A DNA stretch of 61,711 nucleotides from Sporolactobacillus shoreae (GTDB lineage Bacteria > Bacillota > Bacilli > Bacillales > Sporolactobacillaceae). Position 1 is the stretch's first letter. Each line of letters opens with the position of its first letter. Below, in pieces: positions 18,921 through 30,403 of this stretch. Location: contig NZ_SRJD01000019.1 of assembly GCF_004684935.1 (NCBI RefSeq), positions 1 to 61,711 on the forward strand, read 5' to 3'. Position numbers and translations under genes: made by a program. The notes beneath the pieces were generated by a model. The model had not been told where the DNA came from and did no database searches. It saw only the letters and a list, made by a program, of their open reading frames with translations.

Positions 18921-19460
18921 TTATTTTACAAATGGCATGCCAAGCAATGTAAGCAAAGCAGATGCTTCTTCATCGGTATTCGCGGAGGTCACAATGACGA
19001 TGTCCATTCCGCGTACCTTATCAACCTTGTCATAGTCGATTTCTGGAAATATCAGTTGTTCGCGGATGCCAAGCGTATAGTTGCCACGGCCATCGAATGC
19101 TTTCTTGGAAATCCCACGGAAATCACGGACACGTGGGAGCGCCACAGTAATTAGTTTGTCAAGGAAGTCATACATCCGGTCCTTCCTAAGTGTAACCTTT
19201 GCTCCAATGGCAACCCCTTCACGCAGCTTGAAAGCAGCAATGGACTTCTTCGCCCGTGTAATAACAGGCTTTTGTCCTGACAGAGCAGTCAGATCTTCAA
19301 CAGCGCTGTCCAGAACCTTCGAATTGTGGACGGCATCACCGACACCCATATTGATGACAATCTTCTCGATTGCCGGCACCTGCATAATGGATGTGTATTT
19401 AAACTTTTCAATTAAAGCCGGAACTACTTCATTTTCATATTTATCTTTGAAACGGCCCAT
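18921..19460 (-). CDS. rplE: 50S ribosomal protein L5
   Basis: 179 residues from [20 protein letters not shown], the same length as B. subtilis L5; a start 18 bp upstream overlaps the ribosome site AAAGGAGG and is rejected. [13 protein letters not shown] and [15 protein letters not shown] are conserved. L5 binds 5S rRNA and contacts P-site tRNA. Confidence 0.97.
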   Translation of the reverse strand: MGRFKDKYENEVVPALIEKFKYTSIMQVPAIEKIVINMGVGDAVHNSKVLDSAVEDLTALSGQKPVITRAKKSIAAFKLREGVAIGAKVTLRKDRMYDFLDKLITVALPRVRDFRGISKKAFDGRGNYTLGIREQLIFPEIDYDKVDKVRGMDIVIVTSANTDEEASALLTLLGMPFVK

Positions 19461-19489
19461 GAGTTTACCTCCTTTCACAGACTGGCGAG

Positions 19490-19807
19490 TTACTCAATCA
19501 CTTCGCCTGATTTTTTAGAAACACGTACTTTTTTCCCATCAACTATCTTATGGCCTACGCGTGTAGGCTCGTTTGTCTTCGGATCAACCAGCATAACATT
19601 TGAAACATGAATTGGCGCTTCGTGTTCAAGAATTCCGCCCTGAGGAGCAGCCTGTGACGGCTTTGAATGTTTCTTGACAATGTTGACACCTTCAACAAGA
19701 ACTCGTTCCTTTGCAGGATAGGCAGCAAGAATCGTTCCCTGCTTGCCCTTGTCTTTCCCGGTGATGACCTGAACCTTATCGCCTTTTTTGACATGCAGCT
19801 TTGTCAT
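19490..19807 (-). CDS. rplX: 50S ribosomal protein L24
   Basis: 105 residues with the KOW motif [20 protein letters not shown] at the N terminus. The start at ATG 19807 ([10 protein letters not shown]) follows AAGGAGGTGC; an upstream ATG is too close to that site. L24 is one of the two assembly initiators of the 50S subunit. It lies between rplN and rplE. Confidence 0.96.
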   Translation of the reverse strand: MTKLHVKKGDKVQVITGKDKGKQGTILAAYPAKERVLVEGVNIVKKHSKPSQAAPQGGILEHEAPIHVSNVMLVDPKTNEPTRVGHKIVDGKKVRVSKKSGEVIE

Positions 19808-19842
19808 GTTGTTTAGCACCTCCTTTTTCTGAACATCCGAGA

Positions 19843-20211
19843 TTACAATACTTCCGGTGCGAGAGATACAATCTTCATAAACTGTCCGTCGCGAAGTTCA
19901 CGGGCGACTGGTCCGAAGATACGGGTTCCGCGCGGGCTCTTGTCATCACGGATCAGAACAACGGCGTTTTCGTCGAATCGGATGTAGGATCCGTCCGTTC
20001 TTCTGACACCATGTCGTGTCCGGACAACAACAGCCTTAACAACTTCGCCCTTCTTAACAACGCCACCTGGTGTTGCTTGTTTTACCGTAGCAACAATAAC
20101 ATCGCCGATATTGGCCGTCTTGCGTCCGGATCCTCCAAGAACTTTGATGGTCAGGACTTCGCGGGCTCCGGAATTATCGGCTACCTTCAAACGGCTTTCC
20201 TGCTGGATCAT
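19843..20211 (-). CDS. rplN: 50S ribosomal protein L14
   Basis: 122 residues, [20 protein letters not shown] and [20 protein letters not shown], exact family length. L14 forms intersubunit bridges B5 and B8 and is the docking site of RsfS. It follows rpsQ by 43 bp. Confidence 0.98.
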   Translation of the reverse strand: MIQQESRLKVADNSGAREVLTIKVLGGSGRKTANIGDVIVATVKQATPGGVVKKGEVVKAVVVRTRHGVRRTDGSYIRFDENAVVLIRDDKSPRGTRIFGPVARELRDGQFMKIVSLAPEVL

Positions 20212-20254
20212 TAAATGCGACCTCCCTTCGATCTCAGGATTTTAAAACCTGAGA

Positions 20255-20524
20255 TCAGATGATAACGGATTCCTCTACGATTTTCACAAGGCGGAAACGT
20301 TTATCCTTCGAAAGCGGGCGAGTTTCCATAATTTCAACAATATCGCCAGTTTTTGCCTGATTGTTTTCGTCATGTGCTTTAAATTTCTTTGAATATTTCA
20401 CGTGTTTTCCGTAAAGGCGGTGGTTCTTATATGTTTCGACCAGAACTGTAATTGTCTTATCCATCTTATCCGATACGACGCGTCCAACCAGAACTTTACG
20501 GGCATTGCGAGCTTCTTCAGCCAT
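20255..20524 (-). CDS. rpsQ: 30S ribosomal protein S17
   Basis: 89 residues with the OB-fold core [20 protein letters not shown] and the [20 protein letters not shown] motif. S17 is a primary 16S binder. The gene order rplP-rpmC-rpsQ is standard and spacing to rpmC is 16 bp. Confidence 0.98.
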   Translation of the reverse strand: MAEEARNARKVLVGRVVSDKMDKTITVLVETYKNHRLYGKHVKYSKKFKAHDENNQAKTGDIVEIMETRPLSKDKRFRLVKIVEESVII

Positions 20525-20540
20525 TCAGATAACCTCCTTT

Positions 20541-20744
20541 TCAGCCGTTTTGAACATTCAGTTCACGTTCACGCAAAATCGTTTTTGCGCGAGCAATAGA
20601 TTTCCGAACTTCACGAATGCGGGCAGGGTTTTCCAATTGTCCGGTTGCCAACTGAAAGCGCAGGTTAAACAGTTCTTCTTTGAGAGACTTGACGTTCTGT
20701 TCAACCTCGGCAGTGGTTAAATTACGAATTTCATCAGCCTTCAT
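20541..20744 (-). CDS. rpmC: 50S ribosomal protein L29
   Basis: 67 residues, [20 protein letters not shown] onward, a two-helix hairpin at the tunnel exit where SRP and trigger factor dock. The ATG at 20744 lies inside the last codons of rplP (11-bp overlap), implying coupled translation; an earlier start adds four non-conserved residues. Confidence 0.97.
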   Translation of the reverse strand: MKADEIRNLTTAEVEQNVKSLKEELFNLRFQLATGQLENPARIREVRKSIARAKTILRERELNVQNG

Positions 20745-21168
20745 TTGCGTCACCACCCACTTCTTCGCGTTTCACGATTTTCGTCTTAATAGGCAGCTTG
20801 TGGCTGGCCAGTCTCAATGCCTCGTTTGCCACTTCCTCGTTAATACCGCCAACTTCAAAAAGCACGCGGCCCGGCTTAACGACAGCCACCCATCCTTCTG
20901 GAGCACCTTTACCGGAACCCATGCGGACATCAAGAGGTTTCTTTGTATATGATTTCTGTGGGAAAATCTTGATCCAGACTTTTCCGCCACGTTTCATAAA
21001 ACGCGTCATAGCGACACGAGCGGCTTCAATCTGACGGCTTGTAATCCATGCGGATTCCAGAGCCTGCAATCCATATTCACCGAAAGTCACCGTTGCGCCT
21101 GCCTTGGTCTGTCCGCGCATTCTTCCGCGGTGCTGTCTGCGATATTTTACACGTTTTGGCATTAACAT
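20734..21168 (-). CDS. rplP: 50S ribosomal protein L16
   Basis: 144 residues, the B. subtilis length. [20 protein letters not shown] and [20 protein letters not shown] are diagnostic. L16 shapes the A-site tRNA corridor. It overlaps rpmC by 11 bp and starts 2 bp after rpsC ends. Confidence 0.98.
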   Translation of the reverse strand: MLMPKRVKYRRQHRGRMRGQTKAGATVTFGEYGLQALESAWITSRQIEAARVAMTRFMKRGGKVWIKIFPQKSYTKKPLDVRMGSGKGAPEGWVAVVKPGRVLFEVGGINEEVANEALRLASHKLPIKTKIVKREEVGGDANEG

Positions 21169-21170
21169 AA

Positions 21171-21830
21171 TTATCTGCCTCCTTCCTTATTGTTCGTTCC
21201 TTTCGTCGGAAGGACCTCTCCGCGATAAATCCATACTTTTACACCAATTTTGCCATAGGTTGTATCTGCTTCTGCAGTTCCATAGTCAATATCAGCCCGC
21301 AATGTATGCAGCGGTACAGTTCCTTCACTGTAATCTTCGGTACGGGCCATATCTGCACCACCGAGACGGCCTGCGCACTGGGTTTTAATACCCTTGGCGC
21401 CTGCTCTCATGGCTCTCTGCAGCGTCTGCTTCTGAGCGCGTCTCCATGAAATACGGCTTTCTAGCTGGCGGGCGATATTTTCCGCTACCAGCTTGGCATC
21501 CAGATCAGCCTGCTTGATTTCGAAGATATTGACATGTACTTTTTTGCCCGTCAGGTCATTCAGTGCTTTTCTGAGTTCTTCAACTTCAGATCCGCCTTTT
21601 CCGATGACCATGCCCGGTTTCGCTGTTTTGATCGTAATATTGATACGGTTAGCGGCACGTTCCAACTCAATTCCTGAGACGGCAGCATCCTTCAGCCTGT
21701 TTTCAACGTACTTGCGAATTTTGATATCTTCATGAAGATATTCAGCGTAATTCTTATCTGCATACCATTTGGATTCCCAGTCACGGATAATTCCGACTCT
21801 GAAACCAATGGGATTAATTTTCTGACCCAC
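21171..21830 (-). CDS. rpsC: 30S ribosomal protein S3
   Basis: 219 residues: type II KH domain (about 38-106, with [18 protein letters not shown]) and C-terminal domain containing [21 protein letters not shown]3 guides mRNA entry and helps ribosomal helicase activity. It lies 3 bp after rplV. Nothing unusual is seen. Confidence 0.98.
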   Translation of the reverse strand: MGQKINPIGFRVGIIRDWESKWYADKNYAEYLHEDIKIRKYVENRLKDAAVSGIELERAANRINITIKTAKPGMVIGKGGSEVEELRKALNDLTGKKVHVNIFEIKQADLDAKLVAENIARQLESRISWRRAQKQTLQRAMRAGAKGIKTQCAGRLGGADMARTEDYSEGTVPLHTLRADIDYGTAEADTTYGKIGVKVWIYRGEVLPTKGTNNKEGGR

Positions 21831-21833
21831 GCA

Positions 21834-22178
21834 TTATCCCTCCTTCTTTTCCGATACGATAATCGTAATGTGGCTTGTGCGCTTATTAATTTTGCTTGCG
21901 CTGCCCTTCGCACGGGGACGGAAACGCTTGAGTGTTGCTCCTTCGTCCACATATGCTTTTTCAACATACAGGTCATCGGTATCCATATCATAATTATGTT
22001 CTGCATTTGCAACTGCAGATTTGAGTACTTTTTCGATAATCGGGGACGCTGCTCTCTGAGTGTTTTTCAGGACAGCCAGCGCATATCCGACTTCCTTGCC
22101 CCTGATAAGATCAATTACAAGACGTGCCTTACGAGGAGCAATACGAATTTGTCTGCCAACAGCTTTAGCTTGCATCAT
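21834..22178 (-). CDS. rplV: 50S ribosomal protein L22
   Basis: 114 residues. The beta-hairpin that lines the peptide tunnel ([20 protein letters not shown]) has normal length with no macrolide-resistance insertion or deletion. It follows rpsS by 15 bp; the start has a double Met (MMQAKAVG). Confidence 0.98.
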   Translation of the reverse strand: MMQAKAVGRQIRIAPRKARLVIDLIRGKEVGYALAVLKNTQRAASPIIEKVLKSAVANAEHNYDMDTDDLYVEKAYVDEGATLKRFRPRAKGSASKINKRTSHITIIVSEKKEG

Positions 22179-22193
22179 CGTTCCTCCTTTCGT

Positions 22194-22475
22194 TTAGCGA
22201 GCGCTCGTTTTCTTGTCAGAAGATGCATGTCCGCGGTATGTTCTGGTCGGGGCAAATTCTCCAAGTTTATGTCCTACCATGTCTTCCGTGACGTAAACCG
22301 GCACGTGTTTGCGCCCGTCATATACGGCAATGGTATGGCCGATAAAATCAGGGAAAATAGTCGACCGGCGTGACCAGGTCTTTACGACTCTTTTTTCGTC
22401 TTTTTCGTTTAAAGCGGCAACCTTTGTCATCAGATGATCATCGACAAAAGGCCCTTTCTTCAGGCTTCGGCTCAT
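22194..22475 (-). CDS. rpsS: 30S ribosomal protein S19
   Basis: 93 residues from [20 protein letters not shown]; a start 18 bp upstream overlaps the ribosome site GGAAGGAGG and is rejected. The [16 protein letters not shown] motif is intact. S19 forms a complex with S13 in the 30S head. Confidence 0.97.
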   Translation of the reverse strand: MSRSLKKGPFVDDHLMTKVAALNEKDEKRVVKTWSRRSTIFPDFIGHTIAVYDGRKHVPVYVTEDMVGHKLGEFAPTRTYRGHASSDKKTSAR

Positions 22476-22513
22476 TGATAGGCCTCCTTCCAAAATAAAT
22501 TATCTACGCGCAA

Positions 22514-23344
22514 TTATTTCTTGCGATGTCTGATAATAAACTGTTCTGACTGGTTCTTTTTCTTACGCGTCTTGTAACCCATTGTCGGCTTGCCCCATGG
22601 TGACATCGGCGACTTGCGTCCGACAGGAGCTTTACCTTCACCACCACCATGCGGATGGTCGTTCGGGTTCATTACTGAACCACGGACTGTCGGGCGAACG
22701 CCCTTCCAACGCGAACGGCCGGCTTTGCCAATTGAAACCAGGCCATGTTCGAGATTTCCTACCTGTCCGATTGATGCGCGGCACGTTTCAAGAATCATCC
22801 TGACTTCACCGGATACAAGACGGACAAGAACGTATTTGCCCTCTTTACCAAGAATCTGTGCTGAAGCACCGGCTGAACGAACAAGCTGTCCACCCTTGCC
22901 TGGTTTCAGTTCGATATTGTGTACCGTTGTACCCACAGGAATGTTTTTTAGCGGAAGTGCATTACCGGTTTTGATGTCGGCATCAACACCTGATTCAATT
23001 TGCATGCCTACTTTGAGGCCTTGTGGTGCAAGAATGTAACGTTTCTCGCCATCGGCATAATGAACCAGTGCGATATTGGCGGTACGGTTCGGATCATATT
23101 CAATTGTGGCAATACGACCTGGTACGCCATCCTTGTTGCGTTTGAAATCAATAATACGATACTGGCGTTTGTGACCGCCGCCCTGATGGCGAACAGTCAG
23201 CTTACCTTGATTGTTGCGGCCAGCTTTGTTTGGCAATGACTGAAGCAAACTTTTTTCTGGTTTTGTTGCTGTTATTTCAGCGAAATCCAGTGAGCTCATA
23301 TTTCTGCGCCCGTTGGATGTCGGTTTGTACTTTTTAAGTGGCAC
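22514..23344 (-). CDS. rplB: 50S ribosomal protein L2
   Basis: 276 residues with the peptidyl-transferase-centre loop [20 protein letters not shown], including the universally conserved histidine. L2 is needed for subunit association. It follows rplW by 28 bp in the S10 operon. Confidence 0.98.
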   Translation of the reverse strand: MPLKKYKPTSNGRRNMSSLDFAEITATKPEKSLLQSLPNKAGRNNQGKLTVRHQGGGHKRQYRIIDFKRNKDGVPGRIATIEYDPNRTANIALVHYADGEKRYILAPQGLKVGMQIESGVDADIKTGNALPLKNIPVGTTVHNIELKPGKGGQLVRSAGASAQILGKEGKYVLVRLVSGEVRMILETCRASIGQVGNLEHGLVSIGKAGRSRWKGVRPTVRGSVMNPNDHPHGGGEGKAPVGRKSPMSPWGKPTMGYKTRKKKNQSEQFIIRHRKK

Positions 23345-23372
23345 GATCAGTAACCTCCTTCTTTAGTGATAC

Positions 23373-23663
23373 TTAGTTACCCGATAAGAAATCCAGTTCC
23401 TTGCTTTCGGGTGTCAAAGTGACGATTGCTTTCTTACGTTTTTGAGTGTACCCCGAGTAACGGCCATAGCGTTTCGGCTTTCCTTTGACGGTAATGGTGT
23501 TGACCTTGACGACTTTAACATCAAAAATGGCTTCAACTGCACGCTTGATTTCTGACTTATTCGCATGAATTTCAACATCGAACGTGTATTTCTTATCAGC
23601 CATCTGATCAGTCGTCCGTTCAGTCATTACGGGGCGCTTTATAATATCGCGTGGATCTTTCAT
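23373..23663 (-). CDS. rplW: 50S ribosomal protein L23
   Basis: 96 residues, [20 protein letters not shown] at the start and the basic [20 protein letters not shown] loop. L23 is the main docking site for trigger factor and SRP at the tunnel exit. Its start shares a base with the rplD stop at 23663. Confidence 0.98.
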   Translation of the reverse strand: MKDPRDIIKRPVMTERTTDQMADKKYTFDVEIHANKSEIKRAVEAIFDVKVVKVNTITVKGKPKRYGRYSGYTQKRKKAIVTLTPESKELDFLSGN

Positions 23664-24286
23664 TATCCAAGCACCTCCCCAAGCTTTTCGGCGGCTTCCT
23701 TGGTGACGATCAGTTTGTCGTATGCGACGACATCCAGGACATTAACCTGAGTTGCCGTGAGCACTTTCACTCCCGGAACATTGCGTGCGGAAAGAATCAC
23801 TGTGTCATCAAACTCATTAGTTACAACCAATGCCTTTTCTGTAACGGAAAGATTCTTCAGAACTGAAACAAAATCTTTTGTCTTCGGAGCATCCAGTTTC
23901 AGGTTGTCGAGAACGATTAGATCGCTTTCGCCTACTTTTCCGGATAATACCGACCTGATTGCCAGTTTCCGAACCTTTTTAGGAAGTTTATAAGCATAGC
24001 TGCGTGGTGTCGGTCCAAATACCGTACCTCCGCCTACCCATTGAGGGGAACGGATGGAACCCTGACGTGCACGACCGGTCCCCTTCTGGCGCCACGGCTT
24101 GCGTCCGCCGCCGCGTACTGCAGAACGATTTTTAACTGCGTGCGTTCCCTGGCGCCGAGATGCCTGTTGCATCACAACGGCCTGGTAAACGACATGTTCA
24201 TTAGGTTCGATGCCGAAGACCGTATCTGAAAGTTCAACTGCTCCGACTTCAGCACCTTTTTGATCAAAAACTGTTAATTTTGGCAT
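23663..24286 (-). CDS. rplD: 50S ribosomal protein L4
   Basis: 207 residues. The extended loop that reaches the tunnel constriction (about 40-95, with [19 protein letters not shown]) is intact with no macrolide-type changes. In enterobacteria L4 represses the S10 operon; no comparable site is obvious here. It follows rplC by 17 bp. Confidence 0.98.
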   Translation of the reverse strand: MPKLTVFDQKGAEVGAVELSDTVFGIEPNEHVVYQAVVMQQASRRQGTHAVKNRSAVRGGGRKPWRQKGTGRARQGSIRSPQWVGGGTVFGPTPRSYAYKLPKKVRKLAIRSVLSGKVGESDLIVLDNLKLDAPKTKDFVSVLKNLSVTEKALVVTNEFDDTVILSARNVPGVKVLTATQVNVLDVVAYDKLIVTKEAAEKLGEVLG

Positions 24287-24303
24287 GGAAGTATCCTCCT
24301 TTC

Positions 24304-24945
24304 TTATTTATCTTTTACTGCTGCTTTGAGAGCAGATTTGATTGTGATATAGCTTTTTTTTGCGCCCGGTACATTTCCTCTGATGAGGATCAGTTTGCGC
24401 TCTGCATCTACTTTTGCAATAACCAGATTCTGAACTGTGACTGTTTCTCCGCCCATACGTCCGGCAAGCTTCTTGCCCTTGAATACGTGGGCCGGATCGA
24501 TAACGCCCATAGAACCTGGACGGCGATGGTAGCGTGAACCGTGAGCCATAGGTCCGCGTGACTGGTTGTTACGCTTGATCGGGCCTTGATAGCCTTTACC
24601 CTTTGATGTGCCTGTTACATCAACAATATCTCCTGCTTTGAATGTTTCTGCAGTTATTTCCTGGCCAAGTTCATAGTCAGCCAGATTTACATTACGGATT
24701 TCTTGAATGAAGCGCTTAGGTTCTGCCTTTGCCTTATCAGCGTGGCCCTGAGCCGGTTTGGTAATTCGTGATGCTTTCGCTTTATCGAAGCCGATCTGGA
24801 CAGCTTCATATCCGTCTGTTTCAACGTCTTTCTTTTGAAGAACAACGTTATCAGATACGTCAACAACTGTTACAGCAATTGCATCTCCGTTTTCAGCGAA
24901 AATCTGAGTCATACCAACCTTTTTGCCTAAGATTCCTTTAGTCAT
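24304..24945 (-). CDS. rplC: 50S ribosomal protein L3
   Basis: 213 residues (209 in B. subtilis). [20 protein letters not shown] and the peptidyl-transferase-side loop [17 protein letters not shown] are conserved. L3 starts 50S assembly together with L24. It follows rpsJ by 31 bp. Confidence 0.98.
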   Translation of the reverse strand: MTKGILGKKVGMTQIFAENGDAIAVTVVDVSDNVVLQKKDVETDGYEAVQIGFDKAKASRITKPAQGHADKAKAEPKRFIQEIRNVNLADYELGQEITAETFKAGDIVDVTGTSKGKGYQGPIKRNNQSRGPMAHGSRYHRRPGSMGVIDPAHVFKGKKLAGRMGGETVTVQNLVIAKVDAERKLILIRGNVPGAKKSYITIKSALKAAVKDK

Positions 24946-24976
24946 CCGTTACACCTCCCATACAAGTTAAATTAAT

Positions 24977-25420
<444 letters not shown>

Positions 25421-25449
25421 ATTATACCTGACTTGAATGGTGAAAGCAA
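25421..25449 (-). promoter_or_regulatory. Promoter P1 of the S10 operon
   Basis: Minus-strand TTGCTT (25444-25449), 17 bases, TATAAT (25421-25426). Perfect -10, moderate -35. Confidence 0.7.
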
Positions 25450-25480
25450 GGCGGAAGACCGTTTTTTCAGTGACTTATAC

Positions 25481-25509
25481 ATTATAAAGAGTTTTAATTT
25501 AAAGTTCAA
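25481..25509 (-). promoter_or_regulatory. Promoter P2 of the S10 operon
   Basis: Minus-strand TTGAAC (25504-25509), 17 bases, TATAAT (25481-25486), 60 bp upstream of P1. Both lie downstream of the tuf terminator. Confidence 0.7.
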
Positions 25510-25556
25510 CCGAAAGTTAAATTCAAATAATTATTATTCGCCTTTTATAGAGAAAA

Positions 25557-25602
25557 AAACGATAAAAAAAGCGCCTCACAAGGAGACGCTTTTTTTATCG
25601 TT
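25557..25602. terminator. Terminator after tuf
   Basis: A near-perfect hairpin, CGATAAAAAAAGCGCCTC and GAGACGCTTTTTTTATCG around ACAAG, starting 14 bp after the tuf stop. Its A and T runs let it work in both directions. Confidence 0.88.
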
Positions 25603-25613
25603 TTATTTTGAAA

Positions 25614-26801
25614 TCATTCAACGATTTCGGCAACAGATCCGGCGCCGACCGTGCGGCCACCTTCACGGATAGAGAACTTCGTGCCCTGTTCAATTGCGAT
25701 AGGGGCAATCAGTTCAACATCCATGGTGACGTTGTCGCCAGGCATTACCATTTCAGTGCCTTCCGGAAGCGTAATCGTACCGGTTACGTCGGTTGTCCTG
25801 AAATAGAATTGCGGACGGTAGTTTGTGAAGAACGGAGTGTGACGGCCGCCTTCTTCTTTCTTCAATACATAAACCTGAGCCTTGAATTTTTTGTGAGCCG
25901 TAACGGTGCCTGGTTTGATAAGAACCTGACCACGTTCAACGCCTTCACGTTCAACGCCACGGAGAAGTGCGCCGATGTTGTCGCCGGCTTCAGCATAGTC
26001 CAGAGTTTTGCGGAACATTTCGACACCCGTTACAATCGTTTTCTTAGGGGCATCTGCCAGACCAAGGATTTCAACTTCGTCGCCGATTTTAACGGTTCCG
26101 CGTTCTACACGGCCAGTAGCAACTGTTCCACGTCCTGTAATCGAGAAAACGTCTTCGACAGGCATCATGAACGGCTTGTCATTTTCACGGACAGGAGTCG
26201 GGATGTAGCTGTCAACAGCGTCCATCAATTCAAGAATATGTTTCTCTTCTTCAGGGTCACCCTGGAGAGCTTTCAAAGCTGAGCCCTTGATAACCGGTAC
26301 ATCGTCGCCCGGATAATCATATTCACTCAGAAGGTCGCGAACTTCCATTTCAACCAGTTCAAGAAGTTCAGGGTCGTCAACCTGGTCGGTCTTGTTCAGG
26401 AATACGATGATCGCAGGAACACCGACCTGATGAGCAAGCAGGATGTGTTCACGTGTCTGAGGCATTGGGCCGTCGACAGCGGAAACAACCAGGATAGCGC
26501 CGTCCATCTGTGCTGCACCGGTGATCATGTTCTTGACATAGTCAGCGTGCCCTGGGCAGTCAACGTGTGCATAGTGACGGGAATCTGTTTCGTATTCAAC
26601 GTGAGCTGTTGAAATCGTGATCCCACGTTCTCTTTCTTCCGGTGCTCCGTCAATGGAGTCATATGCACGTGCCTGTGCTTTGCCTTGTTTAGCAAGTACA
26701 GTAGTGATTGCTGCAGTCAATGTTGTTTTGCCGTGATCAACGTGGCCGATTGTACCAATGTTAACATGCGGCTTTGTGCGTTCATAATGTTCTTTAGCCA
26801 T
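25614..26801 (-). CDS. tuf: Elongation factor Tu
   Basis: 395 residues. GTPase motifs are [15 protein letters not shown] (G1), the G2 Thr in [19 protein letters not shown] (G3), NKTDQVDD (G4) and GSALKAL (G5). Domains II and III carry the usual [20 protein letters not shown] segment. Delivers aminoacyl-tRNA to the ribosome. It lies 139 bp after fusA and has its own strong terminator. No separate promoter is convincing in the tuf-fusA gap. No elfamycin-type change was noticed. Confidence 0.99.
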   Translation of the reverse strand: MAKEHYERTKPHVNIGTIGHVDHGKTTLTAAITTVLAKQGKAQARAYDSIDGAPEERERGITISTAHVEYETDSRHYAHVDCPGHADYVKNMITGAAQMDGAILVVSAVDGPMPQTREHILLAHQVGVPAIIVFLNKTDQVDDPELLELVEMEVRDLLSEYDYPGDDVPVIKGSALKALQGDPEEEKHILELMDAVDSYIPTPVRENDKPFMMPVEDVFSITGRGTVATGRVERGTVKIGDEVEILGLADAPKKTIVTGVEMFRKTLDYAEAGDNIGALLRGVEREGVERGQVLIKPGTVTAHKKFKAQVYVLKKEEGGRHTPFFTNYRPQFYFRTTDVTGTITLPEGTEMVMPGDNVTMDVELIAPIAIEQGTKFSIREGGRTVGAGSVAEIVE

Positions 26802-26940
26802 GGATCTTATTATCCTCCTTTAATTCAATGCAAAGTTTTTTTGATTTATATGCAGTAAGGAAACTGGCAAAAGTACATGCCATCTCCCTTAGCTTACAAT
26901 AAAAAACAAAGTGTGACAATCAGGCAATCAGCAAATAAAA

Positions 26941-29019
26941 TTATTCACCGGTTGCTTTCTTAATAATGTCTTCACCGACACTCTTTGGCACTTGTTCGTA
27001 ATGATCAAACTGCATCGTGAATGTGCCGCGTCCCTGAGTTGATGAACGGAGTGATGTCGCATAACCGAACATTTCGGCCAGAGGTACGTGAGCGTCAACA
27101 ACCTGGGCACCCGAACGGGCTTCCATGCCGTCAACCCTTCCGCGACGACTGGTGATATCACCCATGATATCGCCCAGATACTCATCAGGCATATTGACTT
27201 CAACCTTCATGATCGGTTCGAGAATGACCGGTGCACAGACACTCTTGGCAGATTTCAGTGCCATGGATGCCGCAATTTTGAAGGCCATTTCACTCGAGTC
27301 AACATCATGATATGAACCGTCAACCAGGCTGGCCTTGACGTCGATAATTGGATAACCCGCCAGCAGACCGTTCTGAAGTGATTCTTTCAGGCCGGCTTCA
27401 ACTGCTGGAATGTACTCACGCGGAACGACACCACCGACGATCTTGTTTTCAAAGACAAATCCTTCGCCTTCATCAAGCGGTTCAAATTCGATCCACACAT
27501 GTCCGTACTGGCCGTGGCCACCAGACTGACGGATGAACTTACCTTCAGCCCGACCTGGTTTTGTGAGCGTTTCACGGTAGGCAACCTGCGGCGCACCGAC
27601 GTTCGCTTCCACTTTGAATTCGCGGCGCATACGGTCAACGATAATATCAAGGTGAAGCTCACCCATACCACCGATGATGGTCTGGCCAGTTTCTTCATCT
27701 GTATGTGTCTTGAAAGTCGGATCTTCTTCCGCCAATTTGGCGAGTGCAACATCCATCTTATCTTGGTCAGCTTTTGACTTCGGTTCAATCGCCACATGAA
27801 TAACCGGATCAGGGAATTCCATTGATTCCAGAACGATCAAATTGCTTTCATCGCAGAGTGTGTCTCCGGTTGTCGTATTCTTCAAACCAACTGCTGCAGC
27901 GATATCACCTGAGTAAACCTTTTTGATTTCGCTCCGGTGATTGGCGTGCATCAACAAAATACGGCCAAGACGTTCACGCGAATCCTTCGTCGAGTTCTGA
28001 ACATATGAGCCTGCTTCTACGGTACCCGAATAGACACGGAAGAAAGTCAGTTTTCCGACAAAGGGGTCAGTCATGACTTTAAAAGCCAGCGCAGCGAATG
28101 GTGCATTATCGTCCGCCTCGCGTTCGACTTCTTCACCGTTGTCAGGAAGTGTACCCTTGATCGGCGGTACGTCAAGCGGAGATGGAAGATAATCAATGAC
28201 CGCATCGAGTACATGCTGAACACCCTTGTTTTTAAAGGCTGTTCCGCAAAGCACCGGATAAAATTTAACAGCGCAAGTCGCTTTACGGATGGCTGCTTTA
28301 AGCTCCTCTACAGAAACTTCGTCGCCATTCAGGTATTTCTCCATGATATCATCATCGACGTCGGCAACGGCTTCGACAAGTTTATCATGGTATTCTTCAG
28401 CCTGTTCCTTATATTCATCCGGAATTTCTTCGGCTTCAACGATCGATCCCAGATCGTCTTCATAGATGTAAGCCTGCATATTAACCAAGTCAATTTCGCC
28501 CTTGTAATTGTCTTCAGCGCCCATCGGCAGCTGAATCGGATGAGCATTGGCCTGAAGGCGTTCATGCAGAGTCTTGCACGAATAGAGGAAGTTGGCACCG
28601 ATTTTATCCATTTTGTTTACAAACACGATTCTTGGTACACCGTATGTGGTCGCCTGACGCCAAACAGTTTCTGTCTGAGGTTCGACACCTGATTGGGCAT
28701 CAAGAACTGTGACGGCGCCATCAAGGACACGAAGTGAACGCTCAACTTCAACAGTGAAGTCGACGTGTCCCGGGGTGTCGATGATATTAATCCGGTGGTT
28801 TTTCCATTGTGCCGTTGTTGCAGCGGATGTGATTGTGATACCGCGTTCCTTTTCCTGATCCATCCAGTCCATTTGTGAAGCCCCTTCATGGGTTTCACCA
28901 ATTTTGTGAATGCGTCCGGAATAGAACAAAATACGCTCCGTTGTCGTTGTCTTGCCGGCATCAATGTGAGCCATAATGCCAATGTTGCGCGTTTTCTCCA
29001 GAGAGAATTCTCTTGCCAT
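26941..29019 (-). CDS. fusA: Elongation factor G
   Basis: 692 residues, the B. subtilis length, when started at [14 protein letters not shown] (ATG 29019, preceded by GAAGGAG). G-domain motifs are [31 protein letters not shown] and [10 protein letters not shown]. It catalyses translocation and, with RRF, recycling. Third gene of the rpsL-rpsG-fusA str operon, 32 bp after rpsG. An alternative start 9 bp upstream would interfere with the ribosome site. Confidence 0.99.
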   Translation of the reverse strand: MAREFSLEKTRNIGIMAHIDAGKTTTTERILFYSGRIHKIGETHEGASQMDWMDQEKERGITITSAATTAQWKNHRINIIDTPGHVDFTVEVERSLRVLDGAVTVLDAQSGVEPQTETVWRQATTYGVPRIVFVNKMDKIGANFLYSCKTLHERLQANAHPIQLPMGAEDNYKGEIDLVNMQAYIYEDDLGSIVEAEEIPDEYKEQAEEYHDKLVEAVADVDDDIMEKYLNGDEVSVEELKAAIRKATCAVKFYPVLCGTAFKNKGVQHVLDAVIDYLPSPLDVPPIKGTLPDNGEEVEREADDNAPFAALAFKVMTDPFVGKLTFFRVYSGTVEAGSYVQNSTKDSRERLGRILLMHANHRSEIKKVYSGDIAAAVGLKNTTTGDTLCDESNLIVLESMEFPDPVIHVAIEPKSKADQDKMDVALAKLAEEDPTFKTHTDEETGQTIIGGMGELHLDIIVDRMRREFKVEANVGAPQVAYRETLTKPGRAEGKFIRQSGGHGQYGHVWIEFEPLDEGEGFVFENKIVGGVVPREYIPAVEAGLKESLQNGLLAGYPIIDVKASLVDGSYHDVDSSEMAFKIAASMALKSAKSVCAPVILEPIMKVEVNMPDEYLGDIMGDITSRRGRVDGMEARSGAQVVDAHVPLAEMFGYATSLRSSTQGRGTFTMQFDHYEQVPKSVGEDIIKKATGE

Positions 29020-29051
29020 GGTTTTCACTCCTTCCTCAGTGTGAATTGCAA

Positions 29052-29522
29052 TTACCAGCGGTAATGAGCAAAAGCCTTGTTGGCCTCAGCCATTTTATGC
29101 ATATCTTCGCGTTTCTTTACGGACGCTCCGGTATTGTTCGAAGCATCGATAATTTCGTTTGCCAATCTCTCGACCATGGTCTTTTCGCCACGAAGTCTTG
29201 AGTAATTGACCAGATAGCGCAAGCCCAAAGTCGTCCGACGTTCCGGGCGCACTTCGACCGGCACCTGATAGTTTGAACCGCCGACACGGCGTGCCTTTAC
29301 TTCGAGAACAGGCATAACATTCTTCAGTGCCTGTTCGAATACTTCCATAGGTTCCGTATTGGTGCGTTCCTTGATTAAATCAAATGCCTGATAGAGTATA
29401 GTCTGGGATTTGCCTCTTTTGCCGTCCTTCATCATACGGTTAATCAGGCGTGTGACCAGCTTCGAATTGTACAGCGGATCAGGCAGAACATCTCTTTTTT
29501 CAACAGGTCCTTTTCTAGGCAT
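29052..29522 (-). CDS. rpsG: 30S ribosomal protein S7
   Basis: 156 residues, [20 protein letters not shown] at the start and [12 protein letters not shown] at the end, as in B. subtilis. S7 organises the 30S head and the E site. It lies 32 bp after rpsL in the str operon. Confidence 0.98.
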   Translation of the reverse strand: MPRKGPVEKRDVLPDPLYNSKLVTRLINRMMKDGKRGKSQTILYQAFDLIKERTNTEPMEVFEQALKNVMPVLEVKARRVGGSNYQVPVEVRPERRTTLGLRYLVNYSRLRGEKTMVERLANEIIDASNNTGASVKKREDMHKMAEANKAFAHYRW

Positions 29523-29554
29523 GATAACTCCTCCTTCCCTATTCGGTTATTTGC

Positions 29555-29968
29555 TTATTCCTTAGGCTTCTTTGCGCCGTATTTTGAGCGACCCTGCTTA
29601 CGGTCAACAACACTGGCTGTATCGAGAGCGCCACGAACGATGTGATAACGCACACCAGGAAGGTCCTTGACACGGCCTCCACGAATCAGGACAACACTGT
29701 GTTCCTGCAGATTGTGTCCGATTCCCGGGATATAAGCATTCACTTCAATGTTGTTCGACAGACGGACACGGGCATACTTACGGAGCGCTGAGTTCGGCTT
29801 CTTAGGAGTCAGTGTGCCGACACGAGTGCACACACCGCGTTTCTGTGGTGCGAAATCATCGGTCAGTGCTTTTTTGAAGCTATTGTATCCCCTGTTCAGA
29901 GCAGGTGATGTGGACTTTTTGATTTTCGACTTGCGTCCCTGACGAATTAATTGGTTGATTGTTGGCAT
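29555..29968 (-). CDS. rpsL: 30S ribosomal protein S12
   Basis: 137 residues. The decoding-site loop [17 protein letters not shown] and the [20 protein letters not shown] segment are wild type, so no streptomycin-resistance change is seen. It is preceded by AAAGGAGGAACAGG. A strong terminator-like hairpin lies upstream, at the end of the L7Ae-like gene. Confidence 0.98.
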   Translation of the reverse strand: MPTINQLIRQGRKSKIKKSTSPALNRGYNSFKKALTDDFAPQKRGVCTRVGTLTPKKPNSALRKYARVRLSNNIEVNAYIPGIGHNLQEHSVVLIRGGRVKDLPGVRYHIVRGALDTASVVDRKQGRSKYGAKKPKE

Positions 29969-30035
29969 ATTCCTGTTCCTCCTTTCAAAATTCTAAACCC
30001 ACTGATCCAGGCGGTTCCTTTTTCGCGCAAAAAAG

Positions 30036-30069
30036 TGTTTTTGCAAAAGAAATGTCTTTTGCAAAAACA
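30036..30069 (-). terminator. Strong hairpin between the L7Ae-like gene and rpsL
   Basis: On the minus strand a perfect 14-bp stem, TGTTTTTGCAAAAG / CTTTTGCAAAAACA, with a 6-base loop starts at once after the stop codon at 30070 and is followed by C-T6. It has the form of an intrinsic terminator inside the str operon, where no promoter is evident before rpsL, so it may act as an attenuator. Confidence 0.75.
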
Positions 30070-30321
30070 TCATCTTTTTATTGCAACTGCCGATGCCCCG
30101 ACTTCAATGCCGCATGCTTGACCCAGCTTCTTCATTGAGTCGACAGGGTATACCGGCACATGTAATTCTTCCGCAAGTGTCAGCACTTTATTGGTTACAC
30201 GAACATCGGCATCTTCAGCAATGATAACTTCCTTGATACGGTTTTCCTTCAAAGCTTTCAACGCCTGTTTCGTGCCAATAATAATTCCGTTCTTTGCTTG
30301 TGTCACTTTTTCATAAGACAT
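30070..30321 (-). CDS. rplGB: L7Ae-family ribosomal protein (YbxF type)
   Basis: 83 residues from [20 protein letters not shown]. Related to archaeal L7Ae and B. subtilis YbxF, which binds kink-turn RNA in vitro; it associates with the ribosome but its precise role is unknown. It lies between rpoC and rpsL as in B. subtilis. ATG 30321 follows GGAGGATGTTGCCTG; a cysteine-rich upstream extension is rejected. Confidence 0.92.
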   Translation of the reverse strand: MSYEKVTQAKNGIIIGTKQALKALKENRIKEVIIAEDADVRVTNKVLTLAEELHVPVYPVDSMKKLGQACGIEVGASAVAIKR

Positions 30322-30366
30322 CAGGCAACATCCTCCAAAGCAACAAATCTTCAAGAACACTCAGAT

Positions 30367-30396
30367 ATAATAGCACCTGGCATTCTTCATTGTCAA
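30367..30396 (-). promoter_or_regulatory. Sigma-A promoter of the L7Ae-like gene and str operon
   Basis: Minus-strand TTGACA (30391-30396), 18 bases, TATTAT (30367-30372), placed right after the rpoC stop codon and 46 bp before the L7Ae-like start. Confidence 0.75.
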
Positions 30397-30403
30397 CACC
30401 TAA

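Noticed and set aside
29555-29968. Streptomycin or rifampicin resistance changes in rpsL and rpoB
   Set aside because: The S12 KKPNSA loop and the RpoB rifampicin region are wild type.
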